From NCBI RefSeq assembly GCF_037095735.1, contig NZ_JBAWKD010000001.1, positions 248,001 to 312,000 on the forward strand: a stretch of DNA of 64,000 bases, read 5' to 3'. The position numbers and the translations under genes are program-made. Source of the DNA: Frigidibacter sp037095735. GTDB taxonomy: Bacteria > Pseudomonadota > Alphaproteobacteria > Rhodobacterales > Rhodobacteraceae. This document shows, piece after piece, positions 51,956 to 60,615 of this stretch. Numbering within the stretch: position 1 is the first letter of the stretch; each line of letters starts with the position of its first letter. The notes beneath the pieces were generated by a model that was given only the letters and a program-made list of their open reading frames with translations, made no database searches and was not told the origin of the DNA.

Positions 51956-52708
51956 GTCTTGGGACTCCCTCATTCCGGGCGCGACACTGGCCCGCCCGGC
52001 GCGGGGGTTCAAGGGTGACGCGACATCGGAACGGCCGTCGGCCCGGGATCGGAGGCGGCATCGGGGCAAAGCGTCGTCGCAGCGACCGGCTACCGATCAT
52101 CCGGCGCCGGGCCGGCAGGTCCGCGGTTGGCGACTGCGGCGCCATTCGCGCCCCTGCGTCTTTCCCCGTCGTCGCGCGCGCCTTCCTGTCGGCGCCCGGC
52201 GTTTCAAACGGACGGACTGCGCGTCGCGGGACTCCGGGCCCGCATTCCGGCCCGGCGCAGGGGGGCGAAGCGAGCGGCGGGATCGCGGCTCCTTCCCTCG
52301 ACCCGCTTGGCAATCCCGTCATCGAGGCCACTAAGGCACGGCACGGACCTGTCTGAATGCGCCCGGTCCAGACAGCGTATCGCCGCGTGACCGGGCCTGG
52401 AACTTGCAACAGGACACTCGCCTTTAGGGTCACAGCGGACACGGAACGGAACGGCGCACCGCGCAGCGCGGCGGGATCGCCGCGTCGGCGGTGGCATCTG
52501 GGCTGGCGGACCGCCGATCCGTCCCTCGACTCGCTTGGGGATCGCCTCTTGGCAGCAGCACCTGCGCGGCGCGCGCCTGCCGCATGCACCTGCCCCTTTC
52601 GGCGCCCCGGCTTGCGTCCCGACCCACAGCGTTCAACCGGCACCCCAGAGCTTCAGCCGAGGCGGGGCGGCACGGCGCGTGGCCGGGATCACCGCATGGA
52701 CGATGGCA
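51956..52708. other. 753-bp gene-free region with degenerate duplications
   Basis: No convincing gene on either strand; open frames give Arg/Pro/Ala-rich text. Two related blocks are visible: GGCGGGATCGCGG followed by CCCTCGACCCGCTTGG at about 52273-52312, and GGCGGGATCGCCG followed by CCCTCGACTCGCTTGG at about 52468-52541. The left end must carry the promoter of the ThDP gene. Confidence 0.5.
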
Positions 52709-53779
52709 TCACGGCTGACGGGTGAGCGAATCCTCGACCCGGAAGCCCTCGGGGATCGCGTCGCGACCTTCGAGGATCAGGTCGGCCATCACCTCGGCCA
52801 CCTTGGGCGCCATGCCGAAGCCGATCTTGAAGCCGCCATTGGCGATCAGGTGGCCCGGGCGGCCCGGCCAGGCCCCGAGCATCGGCGCGCGCGAGCGGGC
52901 GCGCGGGCGCAGGCCCGCCCAGCGGTCGGTGACCGGCGCGTCGCGCAGCGCCGGACAGGCGGCGCGGGCTTTCTCGATCAAAGCCTCGAGCTGGGCATCG
53001 GTCGCGGCGGGGTCGTCGAAGGCGCGTTCGGTCGTCGAGCCGATGGCGACGCTGCCATCGGCATGGGGCACGATATGCAGCCCCGCCACGAAAAGCTGCG
53101 GCAACGCCGTCACGTCGAGCGCCGGGCGCAGCACCGCAGACTGGCCCTTGATCCCCTGCCCCACCGGCTGACCCAGCACCTGCGAAAGCTCGGCCAGCCC
53201 CGCGGCGCCCGAGGCATGCAGGACCGTGCCGCGATCCTCGCCCTCGGCCGCGATCCCGCCGCCCCCGGCGCGGATCGCCGCGACCAGCGCCGCCACCGCC
53301 CGGCGCGGCGCGATGCGGGCCGAAAGCGTGTCATGGATCACCCGGCCCGCCGCGCCCAGCCATTCGGGCGGCAGGCCCGTTTCGGCGGCATCGCGAAGCT
53401 GCCACGCGGCCCGGCCCTGCCAGAGCGCCGCCGCGCCCGCGCCGCGCGCCTCGGCCAAGGGTTCGGCGGCGGGATCGGCCACCGGCTGGATGCGGCCGGT
53501 GCGGGCATAGCCGGGATCGCTGCCGCCGGTCGCGGCCACCTCGGCCCAGAAGGCCTCGGCCATCAGCAGGCTGTCGAGCTGGAAGGCCTTCTTCGGGTTC
53601 CAGTTTTCCGGCACATGCGGGGCCAGCGCGCCGACGGTGCCGCCCGAGGCGCCGGCACCGGGGCCGAAGGGGTCGATGACCTGCACCCGCGCGCCGCGGC
53701 GCTGGCAGGCGAAGGCGCAGGCCAGTCCGAAGGCGCCCGCGCCACGCACCGTCACATCGATTTCGGGCCGTCTTGCCAT
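52709..53779 (-). CDS. FAD-dependent oxidoreductase, likely the MnmC oxidoreductase domain as a separate protein
   Basis: 356 residues of the DAO family. FAD loop VRGAGAFGLACAFACQRRG (about 11-29) with GASGGTVGALAPHVPENW (about 43-60), and C-terminal GLRPRARSRAPMLG and IANGGFKIGFGMAPKVAE (about 313-330), which bind FAD. In E. coli MnmC the C-terminal domain removes the carboxymethyl group of cmnm5-U34 of tRNA; here the neighbouring divergent gene (50 bases away) encodes the N-terminal half (MnmD). That context suggests, but does not prove, the tRNA role; glycine or D-amino acid oxidase is the alternative. Confidence 0.75.
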   Translation of the reverse strand: MARRPEIDVTVRGAGAFGLACAFACQRRGARVQVIDPFGPGAGASGGTVGALAPHVPENWNPKKAFQLDSLLMAEAFWAEVAATGGSDPGYARTGRIQPVADPAAEPLAEARGAGAAALWQGRAAWQLRDAAETGLPPEWLGAAGRVIHDTLSARIAPRRAVAALVAAIRAGGGGIAAEGEDRGTVLHASGAAGLAELSQVLGQPVGQGIKGQSAVLRPALDVTALPQLFVAGLHIVPHADGSVAIGSTTERAFDDPAATDAQLEALIEKARAACPALRDAPVTDRWAGLRPRARSRAPMLGAWPGRPGHLIANGGFKIGFGMAPKVAEVMADLILEGRDAIPEGFRVEDSLTRQP

Positions 53780-53829
53780 TCCCTGCCGCCTCGGTCACAT
53801 CTGCCCCGTTCCCAGCAGGCATAGGTCGG

Positions 53830-54543
53830 ATGACGGGCGAGGGCCATACGGCAGAGGGCGCATCGCCCGCCGCACTGACATGGCGCGACGGCGCCGTGCC
53901 GGTCTCGTCGCGCTTCGACGATCCCTATTTCAGCCTGAAGGGCGGACTCGACGAGACGCGCCACGTCTTCCTGGCCGGCAACGGCCTGCCAAGTCGGTTC
54001 CGCGACGGCTTCCACATCGCGGAACTGGGCTTCGGCACCGGGCTGAATCTGCTGGCCGCGGTGCTGCTCTGGCAGGCCGCCGGCATCGCCGGGCGCTTCC
54101 GCTTCACCAGTTTCGAGGGCTTCCCGATGTCGGCCGCCGAGATGGCCCGCGCCCACGAGGCCTTCCCAGAGGTGGCCGAGGTCTCGCCCGGGCTGGTCGC
54201 GGCCTGGCAGCGCGGGGCGCGGCGCTTCGCCGTCGGTCCCGCCGATGTCGAGATCCTCGAAGGCGATGCCCGCGCCGTCCTGCCCGGCTGGCAGGGTCGC
54301 GCCGAGGCCTGGTTCCTCGACGGCTTCTCGCCCGCCAAGAACCCCGAGATGTGGGGCGAGGATCTGATGGCAGAGGTCGGCCGCCACACCGCCCCCGGCG
54401 GCAGCTTCGCCACCTATACCGCCGCGGGCTTCGTGCGCCGCGGCCTGGCCGCCGCGGGCTTCGCGGTCTCGCGCCTGCCCGGCCATGCCGGCAAGCGGCA
54501 CATGTCGGCGGGGCGGATGCCGCTGCCCGGAGAGGACGCATGA
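53830..54543 (+). CDS. mnmD: tRNA mnm5(s2)U34 methyltransferase MnmD
   Basis: 237 residues from the ATG at 53830; a longer frame starts within the divergent gene. Opening text VSSRFDDPYFSLKGGLDETRHVFL (about 24-47), SAM-binding IAELGFGTGLN (about 61-71) and EGDARAVLPGW with AWFLDGFSPAKNPEMW (about 140-175) are the MnmC N-terminal domain. It methylates nm5U34 at the tRNA wobble position. Its stop overlaps the DMT gene start (ATGA). Confidence 0.93.
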   Translation: MTGEGHTAEGASPAALTWRDGAVPVSSRFDDPYFSLKGGLDETRHVFLAGNGLPSRFRDGFHIAELGFGTGLNLLAAVLLWQAAGIAGRFRFTSFEGFPMSAAEMARAHEAFPEVAEVSPGLVAAWQRGARRFAVGPADVEILEGDARAVLPGWQGRAEAWFLDGFSPAKNPEMWGEDLMAEVGRHTAPGGSFATYTAAGFVRRGLAAAGFAVSRLPGHAGKRHMSAGRMPLPGEDA

Positions 54544-55415
54544 GAGAGCAGAACCTGCGCCGCGGCATCCTGCTGATGGTGACCACCACCTTCGTCTTCT
54601 CGGTCCAGGACGTGATCTCGCGCCATCTGGCGGGGACCTACAACGTCTGGATGGTGACGATGGTGCGCTACTGGTTCTTCGCGGCCTTCGTGGTCGCGCT
54701 GGCCGCGCGCAAGCCGGGCGGGATCCGCGCCGCCGCCCGCTCCGAGGTGCCGCTGCTGCAGATCTTCCGCTCGGTCCTGCTGGTGGCCGAGGTCTGGGTG
54801 ATGGTGCTGGCCTTCGTGGCGCTGGGGCTGGTCGAGGCGCATGCCGTCTTCGCCTGCTATCCGCTGCTGGTCGCGGCGCTGTCGGGGCCGGTGCTGGGCG
54901 AGAAGGTCGGCTGGCGGCGCTGGGGCGCGATCGGCATCGGCTTCGTCGGCGTGATGGTGATCCTGCAGCCCGGGTTCGGGGTCTTCAACCCGGCGGCGAT
55001 CGTGCCGCTCTGCTCGGCGCTGATGTTCGCGCTCTACAGCCTGCTGACGCGCTACGTCGGGCGGCGCGATTCCGCGGCGACCTCGTTCTTCTGGACCGGG
55101 ATCTGGGGTGCGGTGGTGGCGACGCTGGGCGGGGCCTGGGCCTGGCAGCCGATGAGCTGGGGCGACTGGGGCTGGATGGGGCTGCTGTGCCTTTTTGCCT
55201 GCCTCGCGCATTACCTGCTGATCGCCGCCTACGAGGCCGCCGAGGCCTCGGCGATCCAGCCCTTCGCCTATCTGCAGCTGGTCTTCGCCTCGATCTTCGG
55301 GATGGCGATCTTCGGCGACACGCTGCGCCCGAACGTGGCGCTGGGCGCGGGGATCGTGGTCTGCGCGGGGCTGTTCACGCTCTGGCGCGAGCGGCGCCGC
55401 AAGCTGACCGGCTGA
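54540..55415 (+). CDS. EamA/DMT-family permease
   Basis: 291 residues, ten predicted spans in two EamA repeats (about 7-140 and 152-285); FRSVLLVAEVWVMVLAFVALG and YEAAEASAIQPFAYLQLVF mark the repeats. Exports or imports small metabolites; substrate unknown. Coupled to mnmD by a four-base overlap, which may be no more than a chance operon. Confidence 0.9.
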   Translation: MREQNLRRGILLMVTTTFVFSVQDVISRHLAGTYNVWMVTMVRYWFFAAFVVALAARKPGGIRAAARSEVPLLQIFRSVLLVAEVWVMVLAFVALGLVEAHAVFACYPLLVAALSGPVLGEKVGWRRWGAIGIGFVGVMVILQPGFGVFNPAAIVPLCSALMFALYSLLTRYVGRRDSAATSFFWTGIWGAVVATLGGAWAWQPMSWGDWGWMGLLCLFACLAHYLLIAAYEAAEASAIQPFAYLQLVFASIFGMAIFGDTLRPNVALGAGIVVCAGLFTLWRERRRKLTG

Positions 55416-55424
55416 GGCGGATCA

Positions 55425-55554
55425 GGGAGGGGGCGCTGCCCCCTCGCGGGCCTTGCCCGCTCACCCCCGGGATATTTGGGCCAATGCGAAAGCGGGAAGA
55501 GGGGCTCTGCCCCCGCCCGTTCCGGGCTCTTCGGAGGACTTCTGCCAAGCCGAA
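55425..55554 (-). repeat. Multi-hairpin intergenic element, copy 2
   Basis: Reverse-orientation copy of the element at 16953-17086. Bases 55425-55497 are the exact reverse complement of 17014-17086 (73 of 73); the remaining 57 bases are partly conserved (CGGCTTGGC end). It fills the gap between the convergent DMT and slt genes. Confidence 0.9.
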
Positions 55555-55558
55555 GGCG

Positions 55559-57517
55559 TCAGCGGCCGACCAGCTCGTCGGTCAGGCGTACGGGGCCCGT
55601 CTCGCCGCGCAGGCGGGCGCGGTAGACGGGCAGCGTCTCGGCCACGCGCATGACGTAGTTCTGGGTCTCGACGAAGGGGATGCTCTCGATCCAGTCGACC
55701 ACGTCGGTGCCGGGCTGGCGCGGGTCGCCGAAATCCTGCACCCATTGCCGGGGCCGGCCGGGGCCGGCGTTGTAGCCGGCGGCCACGAGCGCCGGGGCAT
55801 CGCCGAATTCCTCGATCAGCTGCGCCAGATAGGCCGACCCCAGCGAGGCATTGTAGGCCCAGTCCGCGGTCAGCCGGCCGAGGTCGTAGGCCTGCCCGGT
55901 CTTCGTGGCCATCAGCTTGGCGGTGCCGGGCATCAGCTGCATCAGGCCGCGCGCCCCGGCGTGGCTGATCACCTTCGGGTCGAATTCGCTTTCGCGCCGG
56001 GCGATCGCCAGCGCCAGTTCCGGCTCAACCGGAAGCGAGAGCTTTTCCAGCCCGTTCATCGGGAAATAGGCCGCGGGCCAGACGAGGCCGCGCGCCGCCC
56101 CCGCCTTGGCGACCATCAGCGCCAGATGCGGGCGGTCGCGGTCGATCGCATAGCGGGCGAGGCGCGCGAGATCGTCATTGGTCAGGCTTTCGCCCAGGTG
56201 CAGCAGGAAGCGCTCGCCCAGGTCGTCGGCGCCGGCGGCGTAAAGCAGTTCCGCGGCCTGGAAGATCGGGCTGCGGGTGAAGCCCGCCCCGTCCCAGGAT
56301 GGCGGCAGGTCCTTGCCGGTCAGCACCGGGTCGAGCGCCTGGCTGAGCTTTTCGGCCGACAGAAGCCCGTAGAACGAAGTCTGGTAGTTCGCGCCGAAGG
56401 CATAGGCCTGCCTGGCGGCCTCGGGCCGGCCCATCGCCTCGAAGGCGCGGCCCTGCCAGTAGCCGGCGCGCCCGAGGCTGATTGGCGAGGACACCGCCGA
56501 CTGGAAGCGGCCGAAATGCGCGAGCGCCCGTTCGGGGTCGTTCAGCCGGCGCAGCGCGATGTAGCCCGAGAGCCATTCGAGATCGGCGTAGTCCGATCCG
56601 CGGTCGAGGTGATGGGTCGCGGCGATCCGATAGGCCAGCTCGGGATGGCCGAGCCGCATCTCGCGCCGGGCGAGGATCGCGCGCCATTCGGCCCATTTCT
56701 GCGGATCGCCCAGGCTTTCCGCCGAATCGGAGCGTTCCAGCAGCAGGTCGCGGGCGCCGTCGTAGAGATCCTTCCAGATCCGCCAGCGGAAGCGGTCATA
56801 GGCGAGCCCGGCCGAGCCCGCCATGTAGTCGGGCACCGCGGCGATCTTCGCGTCGACGCCCGCCTCGTGCGCCTGCAGGGCGATGCGCGCCTCGGCCACC
56901 GCCCGGGTGCCCTGCGTCACCAGCGGCAGCATCCGTCGCGCGTCGTCGAGATCGCCCTCGTCCAGCATCGCCGCCATCCGGCCGCCGTGATGCGGTTCGA
57001 GCGTGCGGGCGAAGCGGTCGAGGAATTCCGCCTGCTCGGGCGCGCTGAGCGACAGGCCGCGCCAGGCGCGGATCGCCTCCTTGTCGGCGGCGGCGGCATT
57101 GCCAGTGGCGGCCAGCGCCTCGGCCAGCCGCAGCGCGCCGCGGCCGGTCTGCGGCGGATTGCCGTGGAAATAGGCCACCACCGTCGCCGGATTGTCGTTT
57201 TCCGGGATCGAGGCCTCGCCCCGGCGCTGCAGCAGTTCCATCCCCGGCCAGTCGGGATGGCGGCCGAGGAAGGTCATGTAGTCGGGCAGCACCGTCTCGG
57301 CCCCGCCGGCGCGCAGGCGCATCCATTCCAGGATGTCGCTGGCCACCGGCCCCGCGGTGCGCGCCCGCCCCATCGCCACCGGCCAGTCGCCCTTGTTCGC
57401 CGCCTCGAGCGCCGAGGCCAGCGCCGCCGGATCCTCTGCCGCCACGGCGGTCAGGGGCGCGGCGAGCGGCAGGCAGGCAAGGGTCAGGGCAAGCAAGGGT
57501 CGGCGGAACATCGGCAC
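55559..57517 (-). CDS. slt: Soluble lytic murein transglycosylase
   Basis: 652 residues. Signal peptide about 1-26 (ending TAVAA), then a long alpha-superhelical U-shaped domain (about 40-480) and a C-terminal SLT domain with catalytic Glu in LAIARRESEFDPKV, SHAGARGLMQLMPGTAK and YNAGPGRPRQW. It cleaves peptidoglycan to 1,6-anhydromuropeptides in the periplasm. Convergent to the DMT gene, divergent from dapA with 147 bases between. Confidence 0.94.
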   Translation of the reverse strand: MPMFRRPLLALTLACLPLAAPLTAVAAEDPAALASALEAANKGDWPVAMGRARTAGPVASDILEWMRLRAGGAETVLPDYMTFLGRHPDWPGMELLQRRGEASIPENDNPATVVAYFHGNPPQTGRGALRLAEALAATGNAAAADKEAIRAWRGLSLSAPEQAEFLDRFARTLEPHHGGRMAAMLDEGDLDDARRMLPLVTQGTRAVAEARIALQAHEAGVDAKIAAVPDYMAGSAGLAYDRFRWRIWKDLYDGARDLLLERSDSAESLGDPQKWAEWRAILARREMRLGHPELAYRIAATHHLDRGSDYADLEWLSGYIALRRLNDPERALAHFGRFQSAVSSPISLGRAGYWQGRAFEAMGRPEAARQAYAFGANYQTSFYGLLSAEKLSQALDPVLTGKDLPPSWDGAGFTRSPIFQAAELLYAAGADDLGERFLLHLGESLTNDDLARLARYAIDRDRPHLALMVAKAGAARGLVWPAAYFPMNGLEKLSLPVEPELALAIARRESEFDPKVISHAGARGLMQLMPGTAKLMATKTGQAYDLGRLTADWAYNASLGSAYLAQLIEEFGDAPALVAAGYNAGPGRPRQWVQDFGDPRQPGTDVVDWIESIPFVETQNYVMRVAETLPVYRARLRGETGPVRLTDELVGR

Positions 57518-57664
57518 TCCGGAAGGGCGGGATCGGCGGCGATCCTAGAGATGGTTGCCCGGGTCTCAACACACAAACTTGGCAAGACCGGCCCACGGCG
57601 GTAAGGATCGCGCCGATTCAACCGGGTCAGGCGGTGTCGCCGGCCTCAATCGCAGGAGCGTGTC

Positions 57665-58540
57665 ATGTTCAAAGGGTCCATTCCAGCCCTGGTCACGCCG
57701 TTCAAGGACGGCAAGGTGGACTATGACACGCTGAAGAAGCTGGTCGAATGGCATGTGGCCGAGGGCTCGCACGGGCTGGTGCCCGTCGGCACCACCGGCG
57801 AGAGCCCGACGCTGAGCCATGAAGAGCATGGCGCGGTGATCGCGGCCGTGGTCGAGGCCGTGGCCGGGCGCATCCCGGTGATCGCCGGCGCGGGGTCAAA
57901 CGCCACCGACGAGGGCATCGGCCTGATCCGCCATGCCGAGGCCGTCGGCGCCACCGCGGCGCTGGTCGTCACGCCCTATTACAACAAGCCGACCCAGCGC
58001 GGCCTGATTGCGCATTTCACCGCGATGCACGACGCCTCGTCGCTGCCGATCATCATCTACAACATCCCCGGCCGCTCGGTGATCGACATGACGCCCGAGA
58101 CGATGGGCGAGCTGGCGAAGCTGCCGCGCATCGTCGGCGTGAAGGATGCGACCGGCAAGATCGAGCGCGTGAGCCAGCAGCGCGCCAGCTGCGGGCCCGA
58201 CTTCGTGCAGCTTTCGGGCGAGGATGCCACCGCGCTCGGCTTCAACGCGCATGGCGGGGTCGGCTGCATCTCGGTCACCGCGAACGTGGCGCCGCGGCTT
58301 TGCGCCGAGTTCCAGGAGGCGACGCTGGCCGGTGACTATGCCAAGGCGCTGGACTACCAGGACCGGCTGATGCCGCTGCACGAGGCGATCTTCATCGAGC
58401 CGGGGCTGGCGGGCGCGAAATATGGTCTGTCGAAGCTGGGCCTTTGCTCGGAAGAGGTGCGGCTGCCGCTGACCGGTCTGCTCGACTCGACCAAGGCGAA
58501 GATCGACGCGGCGATGCGCCATGCGGGACTGATCAACTGA
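57665..58540 (+). CDS. dapA: 4-hydroxy-tetrahydrodipicolinate synthase
   Basis: 291 residues. Condenses pyruvate with aspartate semialdehyde at the first step specific to lysine and diaminopimelate synthesis. Schiff-base K160 in GVKDATGK, Y132 in IIYNIPGRS and T44 in VGTTGES complete the site. Length is typical (about 292). The ATG follows GGAGCGTGTC. Two terminators follow. Confidence 0.97.
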   Translation: MFKGSIPALVTPFKDGKVDYDTLKKLVEWHVAEGSHGLVPVGTTGESPTLSHEEHGAVIAAVVEAVAGRIPVIAGAGSNATDEGIGLIRHAEAVGATAALVVTPYYNKPTQRGLIAHFTAMHDASSLPIIIYNIPGRSVIDMTPETMGELAKLPRIVGVKDATGKIERVSQQRASCGPDFVQLSGEDATALGFNAHGGVGCISVTANVAPRLCAEFQEATLAGDYAKALDYQDRLMPLHEAIFIEPGLAGAKYGLSKLGLCSEEVRLPLTGLLDSTKAKIDAAMRHAGLIN

Positions 58541-58925
58541 TCCGATCGCTTCGCGCGATACGATCGGTTTTCTGACTGAATGGGCCGACGGGATGACCGT
58601 CGGCCCGTTTCCGTTTCGCCCCAGTCCGCCGGGCGCGGATGATGCGCGCGCCCGGCCAGCTGCGCCCCGGCACGCTGACGTCACCGATCCTCGCAAAGCC
58701 GCAGATCGGCGAGGGGAGGACCAGCCGCACGACCGGCATGGACGGCGCGTTGACGACCATCCTGCCGATCATCACGACCGGCCCGCCGGCGATGGGGTGT
58801 TCCTCCAGCCGATCTGCGGCTGGATGGGCAGGACGTCCCGGCAGCCCCCCCGCGCCCATCGCGGTCATCCCCTCGCGGGTCACCAAGCTCGTGCCGCTTC
58901 CCTTCCCCCCTGCGGTCCCGGTCAT
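58533..58925 (-). CDS. Doubtful small open frame antisense to the dapA terminators
   Basis: 130 residues from an ATG behind GAAGG, with third codon positions nearly all G or C and coding-like text (GGPVVMIGRMVVNAP, RLVLPSPICGFARIG). Against it: no recognised family, its 3' end runs through both dapA terminator hairpins and 8 bases into dapA. It may be a real lineage-specific gene or chance. Confidence 0.25.
   Translation of the reverse strand: MTGTAGGKGSGTSLVTREGMTAMGAGGLPGRPAHPAADRLEEHPIAGGPVVMIGRMVVNAPSMPVVRLVLPSPICGFARIGDVSVPGRSWPGARIIRARRTGAKRKRADGHPVGPFSQKTDRIARSDRIS
58542..58571 (+). terminator. First dapA terminator
   Basis: CCGATCG and CGATCGG around a 12-base loop, then TTTTCTG, starting two bases after the stop codon. 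Confidence 0.7.
58582..58617 (+). terminator. Second dapA terminator
   Basis: Perfect 10-bp stem GGGCCGACGG / CCGTCGGCCC with loop GATGA, then GTTTCCGTTT. The stronger of the two. Confidence 0.8.
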
Positions 58926-59113
58926 GGCAGCCGCCTTCGGTCGATCCCTCGAGCGTGGCGCGAAGGGGCGGCAGGGCCACCCCGGCGGCCCCCGGGACCG
59001 CAACTTCCCGGCGGGCCCACCACGCTTTCAGGCCGTCCTCCTGCGAATTGTCCGCCGCCGTCACGGCGGGCAAGCTGGACAGGCGGGCCCCGACCGCCTA
59101 TCTCAGCGCGATC

Positions 59114-59590
59114 ATGACCAAGCATCACGACCCGAATTCGAAGATGATCGCCGAGAACCGCCGTGCGCGGTTCGACTACGCCATCGAGAGCGATCTCGAG
59201 GTCGGCATCGTCCTTCTGGGGTCCGAGGTGAAAAGCCTGCGTCGCGGCCAGTCGAACATCGCGGAAAGCTATGCCTCGGTCGAGGGCGGCGAGCTGTGGC
59301 TGATCAACTCCTACATCGCGCCCTACGAGCAGGCCGGGGTCTTCGGCCACGAGGAACGGCGCCGGCGCAAGCTGCTGGTCTCGCGCAAGGAGCTGAGCCG
59401 GCTCTGGAACGCAGTCGGGCGCGAGGGCATGACACTGGTGCCGCTGGTGATGTATTTCAACGACCGCGGCGTCGCGAAGCTGAAGATTGGCGTCGCCAAG
59501 GGCAAGAAGCTTGCCGACAAGCGCGAGACCTCGGCCAAGCGCGACTGGGACCGCCAGAAGGCGCGGCTTCTCAAGCAGAACCTCTCCTGA
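59114..59590 (+). CDS. smpB: SsrA-binding protein
   Basis: 158 residues from the ATG at 59114. It binds tmRNA and brings it to stalled ribosomes for trans-translation. IAENRRARFDYAIESDLEVG, LLGSEVKSLRRGQSNI and INSYIAPYEQ are family text, and the tail KRDWDRQKARLLKQ is the decoding-centre helix. dapA-smpB order is common in Rhodobacterales. The tmRNA gene itself is not seen here. Confidence 0.96.
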   Translation: MTKHHDPNSKMIAENRRARFDYAIESDLEVGIVLLGSEVKSLRRGQSNIAESYASVEGGELWLINSYIAPYEQAGVFGHEERRRRKLLVSRKELSRLWNAVGREGMTLVPLVMYFNDRGVAKLKIGVAKGKKLADKRETSAKRDWDRQKARLLKQNLS

Positions 59591-59638
59591 CCCGGCCTGC
59601 CCGGGCCACCGGCACGGGACGCGGAAGATGTAGGGGGT

Positions 59639-59660
59639 CCGGGGGGAGCCCTCCCCCCGG
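59639..59660. repeat. G/C hairpin element after smpB
   Basis: CCGGGGGG / AGCCCT / CCCCCCGG, preceded by GAAGATGTAGGGGGT. Similar in design to the hairpin at 6862-6880. It could end smpB transcription although there is no T run. Confidence 0.45.
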
Positions 59661-59768
59661 CCTCCGCAGCCCCCTGCCCCCTCGGCCGCCACGTCGCGCG
59701 CTTGTCCCCTTGCGGCGCTTTCGCTAGGACGTAACAAAGTTTCGCGGCGGACGTCCGGGAGGACCTGA

Positions 59769-60614
59769 ATGAACGACCCGACAACCCTGGTCTCGACCGA
59801 CTGGCTCGAGGCCCACCTGCGCGACCCCGACCTGCGGGTGCTCGACGCCTCGTGGTACCTGCCGGCGATGGCGCGCGACGCCAAGGCCGAATACGAGGCC
59901 CGCCACATCCCCGGCGCGCGCTTCTTCGATCTCGACGACATTTCCGACAGCCGCTCGGAGCTGCCGCACATGGCGCCGCCGATCGAGAAGTTCATGTCGC
60001 GCCTGCGGGCGATGGGCGTGGGCGACGGCCATCAGGTGGTGGTCTACGACGGTGCCGGCATCTTCTCGGCCCCCCGCGTCTGGTGGACCTTCCGGCTGAT
60101 GGGCAAGACCGATGTCGCCGTGCTCGACGGCGGCCTGCCGAAATGGCTGGCCGAGGGCCGGCCGACCGAGGACCTGCCGCCGATCATCCGCGACCGGCAC
60201 ATGACCGTGCAGAAGCAGAACCAGATGGTGAAGGACGTGACCCAGGTCGCGGCCGCCTCGAAGCTCGGCGATCACGAGATCATCGATGCCCGCGCCGCGG
60301 GCCGCTTCCGCGGCGACGAGCCCGAGCCGCGGCCGGGCCTGCGCGCCGGCCACATCCCCGGCGCGAAGAACGTCCCCATCGCCACGCTGATGACGCCCGA
60401 GGGCACGCTGAAGCCCGCGGCCGAGCTGAAGGCGGTGTTCGAGGCCGCCGGGGTCGACCTGTCGAAGCCCGCGATCACCTCCTGCGGCTCGGGCGTGACG
60501 GCGGCCGTGCTGTCGCTGGCGCTGCAGATCATCGGTCACCGCGACCATTCGCTCTATGACGGCTCCTGGGCCGAATGGGGCATGTATGACGACCTGAAGG
60601 TCGCGAAGGGCTGA
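59769..60614 (+). CDS. sseA: 3-mercaptopyruvate sulfurtransferase
   Basis: 281 residues with two rhodanese domains (about 5-135 and 160-280). The catalytic loop is C239-GSGVTA, the mercaptopyruvate type, as opposed to CRKGVTA-like loops of thiosulfate sulfurtransferases. FDLDDISDSRSELPHMAPP near 53-71 is family text. The start is behind GGGAGGACCTGA. One base separates its stop from the aminotransferase start. Confidence 0.93.
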   Translation: MNDPTTLVSTDWLEAHLRDPDLRVLDASWYLPAMARDAKAEYEARHIPGARFFDLDDISDSRSELPHMAPPIEKFMSRLRAMGVGDGHQVVVYDGAGIFSAPRVWWTFRLMGKTDVAVLDGGLPKWLAEGRPTEDLPPIIRDRHMTVQKQNQMVKDVTQVAAASKLGDHEIIDARAAGRFRGDEPEPRPGLRAGHIPGAKNVPIATLMTPEGTLKPAAELKAVFEAAGVDLSKPAITSCGSGVTAAVLSLALQIIGHRDHSLYDGSWAEWGMYDDLKVAKG

Positions 60615-60615
60615 G

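Larger units (their letters stand above)
58541..59113. other. Region between dapA and smpB
   Basis: 573 bases. It holds the two dapA terminators, the doubtful antisense frame and, in the last 100 bases, the smpB leader. No other feature seen; direct repeats of CCGCAGATCGGC occur at about 58700 and 58812. Confidence 0.45.

Noticed and set aside
54485..57604. 1,039-codon plus-strand frame across the DMT gene, the repeat and slt
   Set aside because: It overlaps three well-supported features and shows no homology I can recognise.
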